This document shows, one piece after another, positions 21,637-33,800 of a stretch of DNA of 64,000 nt. Source of the stretch: Zea mays (Eukaryota; Streptophyta; Magnoliopsida; Poales; Poaceae). Made by a program: the position numbers and the translations under genes. The notes below the pieces were generated by a model. It was given only the letters and a program-made list of their open reading frames with translations, did no database searches and was not told where the DNA came from. The stretch is from assembly GCF_902167145.1 (NCBI RefSeq), contig NC_050096.1, positions 159,711,825-159,775,824 of the forward strand, read 5' to 3'. Positions within the stretch are counted from its first letter, which is position 1. The number at the start of each line of letters is the position of its first letter.

Positions 21637-24600
21637 TGTGGCGGAACCTCCCAAGTCATTAGGCCCACCTACAGTTGTCCTTGTCCAGCGGACCTCGGAC
21701 AACCCTGTAGATGCACCTGACCACTCGACAAGTTCGGTATCTGTATTCTTTACCTTTCCCAAGAGTGTTTCACCTGTCACACAGATATTACAACACATCG
21801 TAGGATCGAATAAGCGGGATCAACTACAGTAACTTAATTTACATTAAAACATAAAAAGAGTGTTAATATTACAGGCTAGCGGTATATGAGTGCAGAAGTA
21901 TTATTATTATTACAAACTCGGGAGGCAAAAACTCCTCCCGCTTAAAAGTATAATATTTTTAAAAGGAGGACAACATCCTCCCGAGGCTTCACCCTTGAGA
22001 TTCTTCCTTTGGCACCACCTTAGAGCAAAAGCAACAAAAGTTTGCTGCTTCCTCACCTACAACAACATGGGTTCGAAAACCTTGAGTACGAAGTGTACTT
22101 TCGCAAGTCTTACCCATCAAAATAAAAGACTCTCAAGGATATGTTGGCTTGAGGGAATCAACGTAAGGCTAAATCAAGAATCAAGACTCTGTTTGCAAAA
22201 AATGCTTACTAATAGTGGATCCTTAAAAATCCAGTTTTATTAGCAAGTTAAGTCATTACGTGAATCTAAAGTTCTTCCTACCCTAGTTCAAGCACTTGGC
22301 CTATACTAGCCATCCTTTTATCAACCCTTCTAATTCACTGGAATGCTACGTGTAGGGCAGTGACCAAGTCTTCATGTCCGAGAAGTAATGGCGTTCCGAA
22401 TCGATTAATACCCAGCTGGGGATCTCCAATCACAAGACATATGTAGCACTTAACCCTTGCATATGTCAACTCGCCACTGGGGTTCTTAAGACCAGATCGG
22501 GTTCATGCCAACCGAGAGCACAGATACACCACCGTCCAGCCTCTTGCCACGGAGGGTACGTGCTACTCTCGCCATCTCTCCACTCCCATTGCGTGTTGTC
22601 CTATTCTGGTATTAGTCTGCCCAAGGCAAAGCTTACCCATGATGAGGCATGTGACAAGTTAAAAGGTCCTCGATCAGCAAGCCTACATCGAGACGGTCAT
22701 TAATCGACTCAGACGGAGACACTACACCGAGACTTTCTTCTCGTGCAAGTCACCCTCCCGGTCTCAGCTTTATCATTTTAAACCCCAAAGTTTGGTACCT
22801 GTCAGAGGTACATCTTTTTCGATGTTGAACCCATCATGGTCATGATGGATTCACCATCAAGTTTTGTTTTGAAAACATCCCATCCATTGTGAAGCATTAC
22901 CTTTTGTTAAAAATAAAGCATTTGTTTATCTAAAGCAGGACTAAGCATCAGAAAAACCTTTTTAAGAAAACAGGTAATCAAGGAATGGTAAAAAGATTCA
23001 AGGAAGGAAATGCAACAATTGGTTTAACACCCAACTCCTATCACCTAATGCATCAGTCAAGTGATAAAGAGTTAAAAACAGCAAGGAGGTGGCAAATGCA
23101 CCGGGGCTTGCCTTGAGTTGTAGGAGAGTCGGGCTCTGCTCCACAAATATCAAAATATAAGCAGTTCCCGGCAGGTGGGTCTTCAGGTGGTGGTGTAGCT
23201 CTTCCTTCTTCAACCTCTACTTCTTCCTCGTTCTCTATGTATAACCATATATAACCATGAATGCTCATGTAATGCTCATGAAAATGCAATAATAGGAAAG
23301 GTTTATCAAGTTGTATCTTGAATACAACTTTCCTTCATGGTACTCTAGGATACTAGGGTTTTTGGAGTCAGTTCTTCATCTTAGAGGGCAGACATTACCT
23401 AGAAGACTAGGGTTTTAGGTTTAGGGGTCAAACAATGTCCAAAGCAAGTCAAACTTCACCCAAGGTTTCTAAATATCATTTTAAGCTTATCCAAAAAGTT
23501 TGGTACTTTTTGGAGTTACTAATTAATTTCTAAAATTCCAAGAGTATAGGTTTTAGCCCTTTTAAATACTGAACAATTCCTGGTTTGGACTAAAAATCCT
23601 AGAACTATTTTTATTAAATATTATAGAAATTTAGTAGTCCAACAAAATTGGTCTCATATTTTTAGAATTTTCCTAGAATTTTCTATGGATTTCCTAAGTC
23701 TGGCAGAAAAAGAAAAAAAGGAAAGCATCAACACTACTGGGCTCAATTCAGCCCGAGCCAGCCCAATACAGGCAGAACACGCCCGCGCGCGCGCCCACGC
23801 TGACGTTTTTGCACAGAGACCCCTGACTGTTCGAACAACTCATAAAGACTCCTCCCTACTGTATCTTTGTCTCACTGACATCTCCAGTGAGACCCCTTCC
23901 CTTTCTATTCTTTTCAACCCGCGATCCCCGTCGGTGAACGGCGACAGGCCGAGCTCCGGCGAGCTCGTACTGGCTGGAATAGGCAGCGACTAGCTCTTCC
24001 CTTTGCTGGACACCAAATTCAACCCCTAACGACCGTTTCCCCTCACTCAATTGCAAGACTAACGCCTAATTACTCTGTCCACGGTGACCGCGCAATCTGG
24101 GGACAATTCAAAGTGTTCCCGTCGATCTACTCCGGTTCAGTGCAATTGGTTGGGCCGACGAGCTTCAAGAGCACACAGGAATGCTAGAACAAGAGCGAGG
24201 AGAACATGATCGAACATGTGGAGCACTGACCGCGATGAGCTCACACACGCGGTGTTCTTGGCCAATTTGGGGGAAATCCCAAATTGGAGCTCTCTGGTGG
24301 ATAATCGGAGGCATGGGTGGGTGTGTTGGGTGCTTGACTACATAGCGGAGCCAATGGCACGCCAATTTATAGGGTTCGAGGGCGGTGGCCCATGAATTAG
24401 AGATGGCGCGGTGGTGGCCGGAGAGGGAAGAAGTTACTGGCGTAAGCAATTCGTGGATGTTACCGTGGCAAGTTCTTGGGCGACCAATGGGCTATGTATT
24501 GTGATTAATTGCGACGTGGTGAGATGGCCGACGACATGTCATGAACGCGAGGAACGGTGATACGACAGTGAGGGTCGCGTGGCCACGTCGCTGGTAACCG

Positions 24601-25672
24601 GATAAGCGACAGAGCATTCACTGTGCTTCAAGTTCATCCACGGCGAGATCTTTTTACCCGAGGAATTGTTATCTACGCTTAACAGAGCGTGAATCACGGC
24701 GCTGGCGCGAATCCGAGCGCAAGGTTGCCGGCGGCGAGGGGGGCTGAACCTGAGATATTTCTGTAGGCACTGTACCATTGAGATCCTTAACAGAGTGCCT
24801 GACAGAGAGAATGCAGTGCCCCGATCTCAGATTTTTGTGTGAAAACTTGCTAATCTACCTGTAACAAAGTTGCAACTCTATATACCAGCTACAATTCTGC
24901 TGTAAAAATCTTGTTCATTTGCTTATTCCCTTGAGCTAGAATCAAGTCCAAAGTTCGCCAGAACTCACTGTCAGTTAAAATTTAGCCACAGGGTGGTCTG
25001 ACAGCCAGACTTCAAACCGATTTAGCTCCTAATTTTGTACAACACCAAGGATTAATCACTTAAGCAAAGTTGTACTCCTATAATAGCTCTATAATCTTGA
25101 TGTATTAAGCCAGAACATAATCTTCATGGATTAAAAGATATAAAGCTCCAAAGTTGCTCCAATTGCACTGAATTCTGACTTAAGCATATGGGGTTCAAAA
25201 GGTACTTTTTGCAATTGGGTCCAAATCCCACTTTTTAACTTGCAAATCCTTAAATGTGGGAAGCACATAGTTTGTGGTGTTATATTACCTTTGTTTTTTC
25301 ACTTTAGTCCAAAAGTGTACAAAATTTGCACTTAACCCCCTATGATTTCAGTTTAGGGTTTTCCAGGGGTCTTTTCAGGGTTTTTAGTACTCTAGGGTTT
25401 TGATGCCACTCAAGTCCTTCCAAGAGGGTATCTTAGGATCATTTCTCATAGCTTTTGAAGTTTTCCCATGCTTGGGCTTCCCTTATATCCATAATCCTAG
25501 ATTTAGGGTTAAGTACTTTTCACTAGAGTTAACCACACATCAAATCATATCAGTACAACATATTTGATTTTTTTACCTAGTGAATGCACTCTAGGTGTGA
25601 CAAACACATGAAATGCTAATGCTCATGATGTTATGCTCAAGTTTTAGTGACAGTAAAACTAGGGGTGTTACA
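21637..25672 (-). repeat. Solo LTR of about 4.0 kb, Tekay/Del-type chromovirus, minus orientation
   Basis: The insert is flanked by the 5-bp duplication CTATC (21632-21636 and 25673-25677). Read on the minus strand it begins TGTAACACCCC at 25672 and ends GGTTCCGCCACA at 21637. TGTAACACCCC starts are common in Tekay/Del chromoviruses, which also have unusually long LTRs. A minus-strand TATA box lies at 24366-24371. I see no gag or pol inside and no internal repeat of the ends, so recombination between two LTRs of one element is the simplest origin. Confidence 0.75.
24366..24371 (-). promoter_or_regulatory. TATA box of the solo LTR
   Basis: CTATAAATTGG on the minus strand, about 1.3 kb from the LTR start at 25672, followed by GC-richer, leader-like sequence. 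It would direct transcription away from the chromovirus coding strand. Confidence 0.5.
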
Positions 25673-25677
25673 CTATC

Positions 25678-27354
25678 GACCATTGGCGATCTTATCTTAT
25701 CATTGGGGAATTTGTCATCCGAACGGGTCAGCGTAGTCTGGTGCACTTGGATGATCAACGCCTAACTACACCATGGCAAAAAAAGCCTTAACCAAACTAT
25801 TGGGTTTAAGGTTCAAAATCTGTTATAAGCAGGGTACTAGTAACCGGGTGGCAGATGCTCTCTCTCGAGTTTCAACGGATCAGGTGTTGGCTCTGTCAGC
25901 TATTCAACCAGCTTGGTTCCACGAGGTAGCTGTAGCTTATTCTAAACATAAAGACACTAGTTCTTTACTGCAAGCCCTATCACTTCAAAACCCTTCGGGT
26001 GATTACATAATCGAGGATGGTATGATCCTATACAGGAGCAGAAGTGTGCTCCCTTCAGCTTCTGAATTTCCTTAGAAAGTGTTTCACAACCTGCATACAA
26101 CACCAGTGGGTGGACACTTTGGATTTGCAGTCACCTACAACAGAATCAAGAAGTTGTTTATCTAGTCAGGCATGAAAAAAATGATTGCAACTTGGTGTAG
26201 TGAATGTGCTATTTGCTAACAAGCTAAGAGTGAAAGGGTAAAGTATCTAGGATTATTACAACCTCTTGAAGTGCCTGATGGTGCTTGGAAAATCATCTTG
26301 ATGGACTTCATAGAAGGGTTACCACAATCTCATCAGGACAACTGTATTATGGTAGTGGTAGACATCTTTTCCAAATATAGTCATTTTGTTCCGCTTCACC
26401 ACCCTTTTACAGCTATGACAGTGGCAAGGTAGTTTATGGATAACATGTTCAAACTGCATGGTTTCCCTCCGGCAAACGTCAATGATAGGGACAAAATATT
26501 CACAAGTGCACTGTGGAAAGAGCTCTTCCATATACCCGGCGTGGAACTCCGCATGACTACAGCCTATCATCCCTAATCCGACGGCCAAACAGAGAGGGTT
26601 AATCAATGTCTGGAGACTTACCTTCGTTGTTTTGTGCAATCTTGTCCAACTAAATGGAAACTTTGGTTGTCATTGGCAGAGTTTTGGTACAATACTAGCT
26701 ATCATTCTTCTCTCTATCTCACTCCGTTTGAAGTACTATATGGTCATCCTCCATGTCAGTTAGGTTTTGTTTTCAGAGAGTCTTGTTCTGTAACTTCACT
26801 GAATTATTGTCTACATGAGCGCAAACTGATGGTTCAACTTGTTCAGCAACAACTCACTCGAGCTAAATAAAGATAGAAGCAAAAAGCTGACAAGCACAGA
26901 TCTGAACACACTTTTGAAGTGGGTGATTGGGTCTCCTTAAAATTACAACCTTACATCCAATCTTCCCTAGTAAGACGTGCAAACCACAAGCTAGCTTTCA
27001 AATTTTTTGGTCCCTATCCAATTGTTTCCAAGGTTGGTACGGTGGCATACAAACTCTATTTGCCAGACTCCACAACTATACATCCAGTGTTTGAAGAAAG
27101 TCATTGGTCCTCAAACACAGGTCAGTCCCACCATTCCTCCTTTTTTTGATGAGTTATAGTGGCCGGACAAGGTTTTGCAGACCAGGGTGCTCAATACACT
27201 GGATAGGGCTAGAACTCAACTCCAAGTAAAATGGTCAGCTTGGTCAGAAGAACTTGCCACCTAGGAAGATGAGGAGTTGATCAAGAAAAGGTTTCCCTCA
27301 GTCTTGGCTTGGGGTCAAGCCGAGTCTCAAGGAGGGGAGAATGTCAACGAGTAG
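25678..27354 (+). pseudogene. pol: Chromovirus RNase H end, integrase and chromodomain-like remnant
   Basis: It continues the RNase H/connection from before the solo LTR (an open stretch with RVADALSRV near 25843-25869). Integrase motifs follow: an HxxxH-like and CxxC region (about 26080-26220), MDFIEGLP (about 26299), NDRDKIF (about 26482) and DGQTERVNQ (about 26580). Several stops are visible, for example near 26075, 26163, 26219, 26432 and 26575. The C-terminal chromodomain-like segment lies at 27180-27354 and ends in TAG. Chromodomains in this lineage guide integration toward particular chromatin. Confidence 0.8.
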
Positions 27355-28430
27355 ATGGACATGCAGATTAACAATAGGCCACGATGGGTGAGAAAGCCCA
27401 ATGTGCTTGTTGCTGGGCCGGAGTGGACCCAGTAAAGCTTTCAGGGGAGTGTGTGTTCGGGAGTGAGTGGGTGTGAGGGGGAGTTGGTGGAGAAGATAGA
27501 ACCAGTTGAGTCCGGGTGGCGGCGGTCCTTGCCGTGTAAACTCACCACTATTGAATCTAGTGCTTCGTGAGAGGAAATTGAGTGCCGGGAGCGGTGCTCT
27601 ACCTTAATCCACATCAGTGCTCTCACACGCCTCCGTCATCAACCTCCACGACCTCCAAGCGCGCGTGCTAGAGAGCAAGGAGGAGCAGAGCTGGCGGAGT
27701 GGAGGTCGTGGAGAGGGAGCGTGCGGGTGCGGACTGAATATGGCGCAACGGTTACGAGGAGGAAGGCATCTCCATGTCTTGGGAGACAGATGCGAGGGAG
27801 GGCTTGCAAGGAGAGGTGGAGCGAGGCTCGCTGGGGAGGGAGAGCGACAGAGGGGGACTCGAACGACAGGCTAGGCTAGGGCCAGAGGCATGCAGCCTCC
27901 TGGGCATGCGACGTGGGGCGCACCAAATAAGCTGCAGGCTGCCATTGTCGTCACAACTTGCAAAATATAGTACCATACTAGCCAGCTAACAATTGCGGTA
28001 CCAACTTATAAATTATGCTGCTTCAGAAGAAGCAATCGTGGTCAAGTGCTCTTGCTAGTCTCTACTCCTGGCATTTTTTTGCACGAGATGACGTGGAGCT
28101 GCGACATGAAAAATAAGATAGAGGTTGTCATGTCATCCCAACATGCGGAGTCTTCATAACAAGAATGCTTTACACGATGGAAATGGGGCCACGGTGTCGG
28201 GAGAGGTTGTCACATGGGCCCACATGTGCAGGGCGTGTGGATTGTGGAGTGTTAGTGTGCAGAACAGGGAATGGTTTGCACAATGGGAATGTGGGCAACA
28301 GGGTCGAGGAGAGGACATGAATGATAGAACATGGAATGCCACATGTACATGCGCGTGGATTGGAGTGTACAGAATAGGGAATCCATGATGGGAATGACAG
28401 AACCGGAAATGGTAGAACATGGAATGACAA
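27355..28430. other. Possible 3' LTR/flank of the chromovirus and unassigned DNA
   Basis: It begins at a plausible LTR start (TGTCAACGAG, 27342) but no end could be set. Between 28200 and 28430 two related segments share GAACAGGGAATGG or GAATAGGGAATCC and GGTAGAACATGGAATG, an imperfect local duplication. No credible gene is seen. Confidence 0.4.
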
Positions 28431-28899
28431 CCTACCCTATATATATAACATCTATAAAAGGAACCCTAGGTCGCTAGGGTTCAGTTTTTATGCCCCACTC
28501 GGGAGATGGATCGCGAGAGGCGCGTAGTGGTGGCGGTTTCTGAGGTGTGCGTGTGGCAGCTGCTCCCGAGGGGCGCATGACGGCGGCGATTCTCAAGTGG
28601 CGCGCGCGGCCGCGGCTCCCTAAGGGGCGAGTAGAGGCTGTGGCTAGAGGCGTGCACGGGAAGCGACACCCCCCTGATGTGCGCGTGAAGGCAAGGTCCT
28701 CCTACCTCCAACTATTCTTCGAGCTCCGACAAGTTGGACGTCAATGCGATAGCGTGGATCGTCCGACGACGACCTCCTCCGATCCGGTGGCTTTGGGGCA
28801 TCCTCTAACGACGACCTCATCCGATCAATGTGTTATGCATTATGTGATGTTTTTATGTCGATCACTACAATTTTTATGCATTCCATTTGAGGGTTTTAT

Positions 28900-29830
28900 G
28901 TTTTTGAATATGTTGTCTCTCACGTGGCTTTGGTATTTCTACGGGAATAACATTTCTGCTACATCTGCCATTATTTTACGCACAACCTTGATGATTTTTA
29001 TGATCATAAATACAACACATTTGAGTTATCAACATCTCTCACTTTGGCTCGTTTTTAGGTTCAAACTAAGGATATTTGCGCTAAAAGTTAAAGGATTTTA
29101 CACAAATTTGGAGGTGCGCCACCAATATCTCGTATGCATATTTTCCGCGTGCACAGTGAAAAAGGAAACCCCATAATTTATGGTATATGTAACTACCATA
29201 AAAATCAAATCTCATAATCAACTCCTCTAATCAAATCTCATAATCAACTTCCCTAATAAAATCCCCTCATTTATGGTGGCTGCATGGACGTGGTGTTTGT
29301 TGGCTAGGATTGAATCAACGTTTACGCAGTATCTAACAATATTTTATGCTTAAACTTTAGGATTTTTATGATCATAAATACAACACATAAGAGTTGTCAA
29401 CATCTTTCACGTTGTTCGATATTTACAGCCTAAATCGAGGAGTTTTATGCTAAACACTGAAGCATTTTACGCTCGAACCGGAGTGCGTCCACCAGTGTAC
29501 CACATGCATATTTTTCGAGCGCACAGTGAAAAAGGAAGTCAGTTGATTTATGGTATCCTTGACTACCATAAAAAATCAAATTCCTTGATCAACTCAACTA
29601 ATTAAATCCCCTAATCAACTCCGTCAATCAAATCCCTTGATCTATGGTGGCTGCATGGACACGAGGGCTATTGTTTGGAGGAAGTCAACATATATGCTAT
29701 ATCTAGCATTATTTACGCTAAAACGTGAGAATTTTACGCTCAAATCTGGGTTGCGCCACACAATGTCCTGCATGCACAATTTTCACATGCACAATAATTT
29801 TCGGATCTGCCATAATTTTTCGACCAACCA
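28900..29830 (+). repeat. Tandem repeat, period about 370 bp, about 2.5 copies
   Basis: Landmarks recur at a constant spacing: TATGGTGGCTGCATGGAC at about 29273 and 29643, GATCATAAATACAACACAT near 29000 and 29370, and GCGCACAGTGAAAAAGGAA-like sequence near 29150 and 29520. A third, diverged part reaches about 29830. No long ORF is conserved between copies. It sits in a segment bordered by CCCTATATATATA at 28433 and 30172. Confidence 0.7.
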
Positions 29831-30199
29831 TAGTTTTCAAATCTAAAACTGCACCAGCCATAAAAATCGAAAACGCATGCACATCTGGTTGGTGATGACT
29901 GTACCTTCCATAAAAATAGGACCATGCATACGAGGTGATGGAAACAAGATTTTTATGCTATGTCTTATACTATTTTACTCTCGAACGTGATAATGTTTAT
30001 GCTGAAAACATGGTATCCTGTCTATAACTGCCATAAAAACAGAAGCCTAAAATAGTGCGCCCATGGGATCTAGACGTGGGTTGCAGGGCGGTGGGCCGTA
30101 CGGGCGCGGGGTCGTGGGGTGAGAGAGCTACCAGGGTTTCAAGGTAGCCCTGGACTCCAAATAAACAGACCCTATATATATAGGGTCTAGGGTATATAT

Positions 30200-30411
30200 A
30201 TAGTTTGTGTGTAAATATATGTAAAATGTAGTTTTGTTTGAAAAAACGGAAAACTACTATTGGCGGCCTAATAAGGAAAATCGCTAGTGAAAATAGCATT
30301 TCTACTAGTGGTTCCAAAATAACCGCCAGTGGCCCCTAACACTGACGACACTGAAAAACGCCAGTGCAAATAGCTCTAGGACCGCCACTATAGAGCTTTT
30401 ATGTACTAGTG
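30200..30411 (-). mobile_element. CACTA terminal fragments in inverted orientation
   Basis: TAGTG ends occur at 30310 and 30411. The reverse complement of 30311-30411 matches the first 100 bases of CACTA-Y (from 30481) almost throughout, including GCTCTATAGTGGCGG and GGCGTTTTTCAGTG. The segment before 30310 carries a second end reading ...TTTCTACTAGTG. These are ends of related elements whose bodies would lie to the left; no left partner was found. Confidence 0.6.
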
Positions 30412-30480
30412 ATGTTTTTAGTTTTTGCAAATAAAAAACAAGTTTAGTACTGATAAGTGGTGCGACCAAGTAAGAAATGC

Positions 30481-30670
30481 TACTAGTACACAGAGGCTCT
30501 ATAGTGGCGGTTCTAGAGCTGTTTGCACTGGCGTTTTTCAGTGCCGCCAGTGCTAGGGGCCAGTGGAAATCGCCATTTCCACTGGCGGTTATTCTAGAAC
30601 CGCCAGTGAAAATATAATTTCCACTGGCGGTTTTTTTTATTTAGCCGCCAGTGGAAGTTTTCCCGCCTTT
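30481..30670 (+). repeat. Left terminal and subterminal repeats of CACTA-Y
   Basis: Six or more copies of the motif CCACTGGCGGT / ACCGCCAGTGG occur in both orientations. In En/Spm such motifs bind TNPA. Confidence 0.8.
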
Positions 30671-30869
30671 TTTAAATTTTCAATCAGTACTGAAATTTAT
30701 ATATATTTACACACAAAAATATATATATATATTGATATTGATAAACATGTAGTATTGATATTAAAAGCAACATGGAATTAAATTCTATCATACATTTATA
30801 TACATCAAAGTCTTGTTTACAACCATGTATGCATCACACATTATATACATCAAAGTTTTCACTTAAGCT

Positions 30870-33800
30870 CTAATAACTATCTCGGCTAAGAGATAGTCTA
30901 CTAATTTCTGTTAGTATTCTAAACTCTGGCAAAGCTAATGTTCTGGAAGCATCGTGATATTTCCCTTCTGCGGGAATGACCTCTTTCAATATGAATGTGC
31001 ACAGGTCCTCAACTATGCCATACAATGCACCTTCAGTCAAGTTCTCCGGGCTTCCTTGTTGAAATTGCTGTAAAGGAAGTTTATAAACATCATCTATTTA
31101 TACTCAATAATAACACATTTGCATCTTTAATGACATAAATACATACGTGACTATTACTAATAATACCTTGCCAGGGTTCGTGATGTATCGTCCGTTCATT
31201 CTCATGAACTCGCACACGTAGAACCCACATAGGACCGATCCGGGTGGTTGCTTGTGGCACTACATAACAGGAGATTGGTTATTTAGTTGCAACATTGTCC
31301 TATGTACGTACATGTATGATATGTATTCATAAATTCACATACTTACCGGCCAGTTATAATGGATGTCTAGTGGCACGCCTTTTTTGGACGTGTCGTACTT
31401 TCCACCTTGTAGCTTATAAAACCTAAATGCCCTGTGATCTCAAATAGAATCACCATGTTATTCTACAATTCTCATCGATATAAGTATGCATGCATAGAAA
31501 AGGCTGACAACTCTAAGATGCTGAGGAATTTTGAATAGGCCGAAGGCTCGGTGTGCAAGGAGTCGAGCACCAGCACCTTTCCAACCTTAGGATAAATGAT
31601 GAAGCATATCCAGTGGTCCCTGTACAAATCAAACTTGTGATACATGTGTATTGAAATTATTAATTTTATTTATGCAAAATCACACTTACTTAAAGTTGTA
31701 CGAGGCCACTATGGATTCCCTGTCTTGAAATTGAAGCATTGCATGTCCTATGTAGGTGGCGTATCTTGCTTCAAAATCCTTCTTCAGATCCTGGATACGC
31801 ACCTCAATTTCTTCGTCCGTTAGTCCCTGTAATGCTTCGTTGTCTTTTCCGATTCTAAAAGTGTGGTTATCCTCGCATATCTTTATTGGGTTGAGATACC
31901 CAACCCTTTTACTGGCACTAGCATTGGGATTGGTACCATAAAGGATCTCCTGCTGATCATGTTGCATTCTGCAACGCACACGTGCATGTCAGATATTGAA
32001 AATTTATACAACTCACTAACAATAACACATATATGTGGAGTATGAGTGACACTTACAATGAAAATATGGTTACAAGTTGCACGTCGAGTCTCTGAAGGTT
32101 CATCATTAACCACATGTCCTCGAATGCAACAAAGGTATTTTGATTTGAACCAATAAAAGCATGGGCTGGTATATTGACACTGATGGTGTCGATGCCAACT
32201 GAAGATGCCCGCATGTACCAATCATGCAACCTTTTAATATTAGCCGGGACCTTCCTTAGTTTCTCAAAAGTGAGTAGTGGTCTGCCCGGCACATATTTTT
32301 AGGCACGTTTTTATAATCTGCCTTAGTTGGCTTCTTTATCTTTGCGGCCATTGCCTCAGCCTTTTTTGCGGACTCCTCGAGATCGGCCAAATCAACAGTG
32401 TCTGACGTGAGGCTCCGTCCAATCCCTTTCAAAAGACGAGCTGTGTCAGCAGTGGATTTACTCTTCTTTTTCTTCTCAAACGGGGACACTAATTTTGGTA
32501 TAGAAACTTTAGATTTCTTTGATGGTCGTAGATCCCTTGATGACTGTGGAGAAGGTGGATCCCTGAAGGGCGATGTATGTGGCGGAGACGGCGGTCCACC
32601 ATGAGGATGAGGAGAAGGAGGGTCAGAAAGAGGATGAGGAGCAGCATGTGAAGTTTGAGGAGGTGATGATGGATGTACAATAGGAACAACAATTTGAGAA
32701 GGCGGAGATGGTTGGGCCTGCGACGACGGCTGTCATGGTGGATCAACCAATTCGACATCCCTTCGAGGCCAAAGGATAAAATTCTTGATAGCTTGTCCAA
32801 GTGTCTCGATACCTTTGGGCCCAGGGATGTCTAGCATGTCGTCCTCGGATCCTTGGACGACTGTCGTCACTTCTACCCTGCAATATTCTTCTGGAATGTC
32901 GTTTCCATGCAAGGCCTGTGGCTACTTTCTTTGTACGCTGATTGTTAAAACCATATCTTATAACTAGTGTGCATGCCACATGCCTTGTGATGTCATCAAC
33001 TGGATAGCGGACCTTATTTCCCATTGACACGATAGAGCTTGGGATGGTCGTACCCTCGGTGGAAGCCGACGGTTGAGCTGCTGAAATTATTTGCATCTGT
33101 GGAGTGGTCATCTGTTGAACAGACATCGCACTCGCCAATTGCTGCATCAATTCTAGAGGAGGATTCGATTGCATTTCAGACATCAGGCCTTTGAACTCTT
33201 TCTTGGCCTCCTCCTTAAAATAATTCGCCATCTCTTCCTTGTATCGATCACGTTTCTTGTACAGACCTTCCCATTGTGGTCCAAATCCTTCCTTCCATCC
33301 TTCCTTAGATGAGATTCCTCGTATACGACCAGGATGCTCAGGGTTACCGAGACCGGCCGTTAGAATGTCTCTCTCCCTTTGCGGCTTAAATGTTCCTTGG
33401 CTCTGCTTAGCTGCAATTGCATATATGTTTTTTGCCGCTTCTTCGACAGTGGGATCATCAAAAGATACACTAGACTCAGTTTCCCTTGGTTTTCTAGCAC
33501 GGATCCAATTAGCTGTCCTTTCACCAAGTTGCTCGGACAGCGTCGGCAACCCTGCAGCCTTCTTCTCGGTGTCTTCTTGTCTCCATTTAGGAACCCGACG
33601 CTTGTAACCACTTGTGCCAAGGTGGTGGTGGTATTTGTTCTTCTTAGATAGTTCCGAATTTGCCTCACTTAGCGATATGAAATCAGGGCTGCTCCTCTGC
33701 TCTAGAAATACTGTCCACTGACCTGCTGAGATTTTATATTTTTTCGTCGGGTCTAGGTCTTTCTTTGCAAACTTTGTATTCATCTCAGACCTCCAGTTTC

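Larger units (their letters stand above)
18731..27354 (+). mobile_element. Decayed Reina-like Ty3/gypsy chromovirus, interrupted by a solo LTR
   Basis: Gag, protease, RT, RNase H, integrase and a C-terminal chromodomain-like segment occur in gypsy order (integrase after RNase H), with many stops and frameshifts. RNase H breaks off at 21636 and pol resumes at 25678, the gap being filled by a solo LTR with its own target duplication. The C-terminal WSEELATWEDEEL and AWGQAESQGGENV stretches are typical of Reina-lineage chromoviruses. A purine tract GGAGGGGAGAA at 27331-27341 and TGTCAACGAG at 27342 could begin the 3' LTR, but no matching 5' LTR was found upstream of gag. Confidence 0.8.

Noticed and set aside
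22000..25600. Host genes within the 4-kb insert
   Set aside because: Flanking TSD, LTR-type ends and lack of conserved frames indicate LTR sequence; frames are short and without motifs.
28433..30195. A Helitron, based on ACCCTATATATATAGGGT followed by CTAG at 30171
   Set aside because: The base after CTAG is G, not T, no matching TC start was found with confidence, and there is no replicase or captured gene. The borders stay undetermined.
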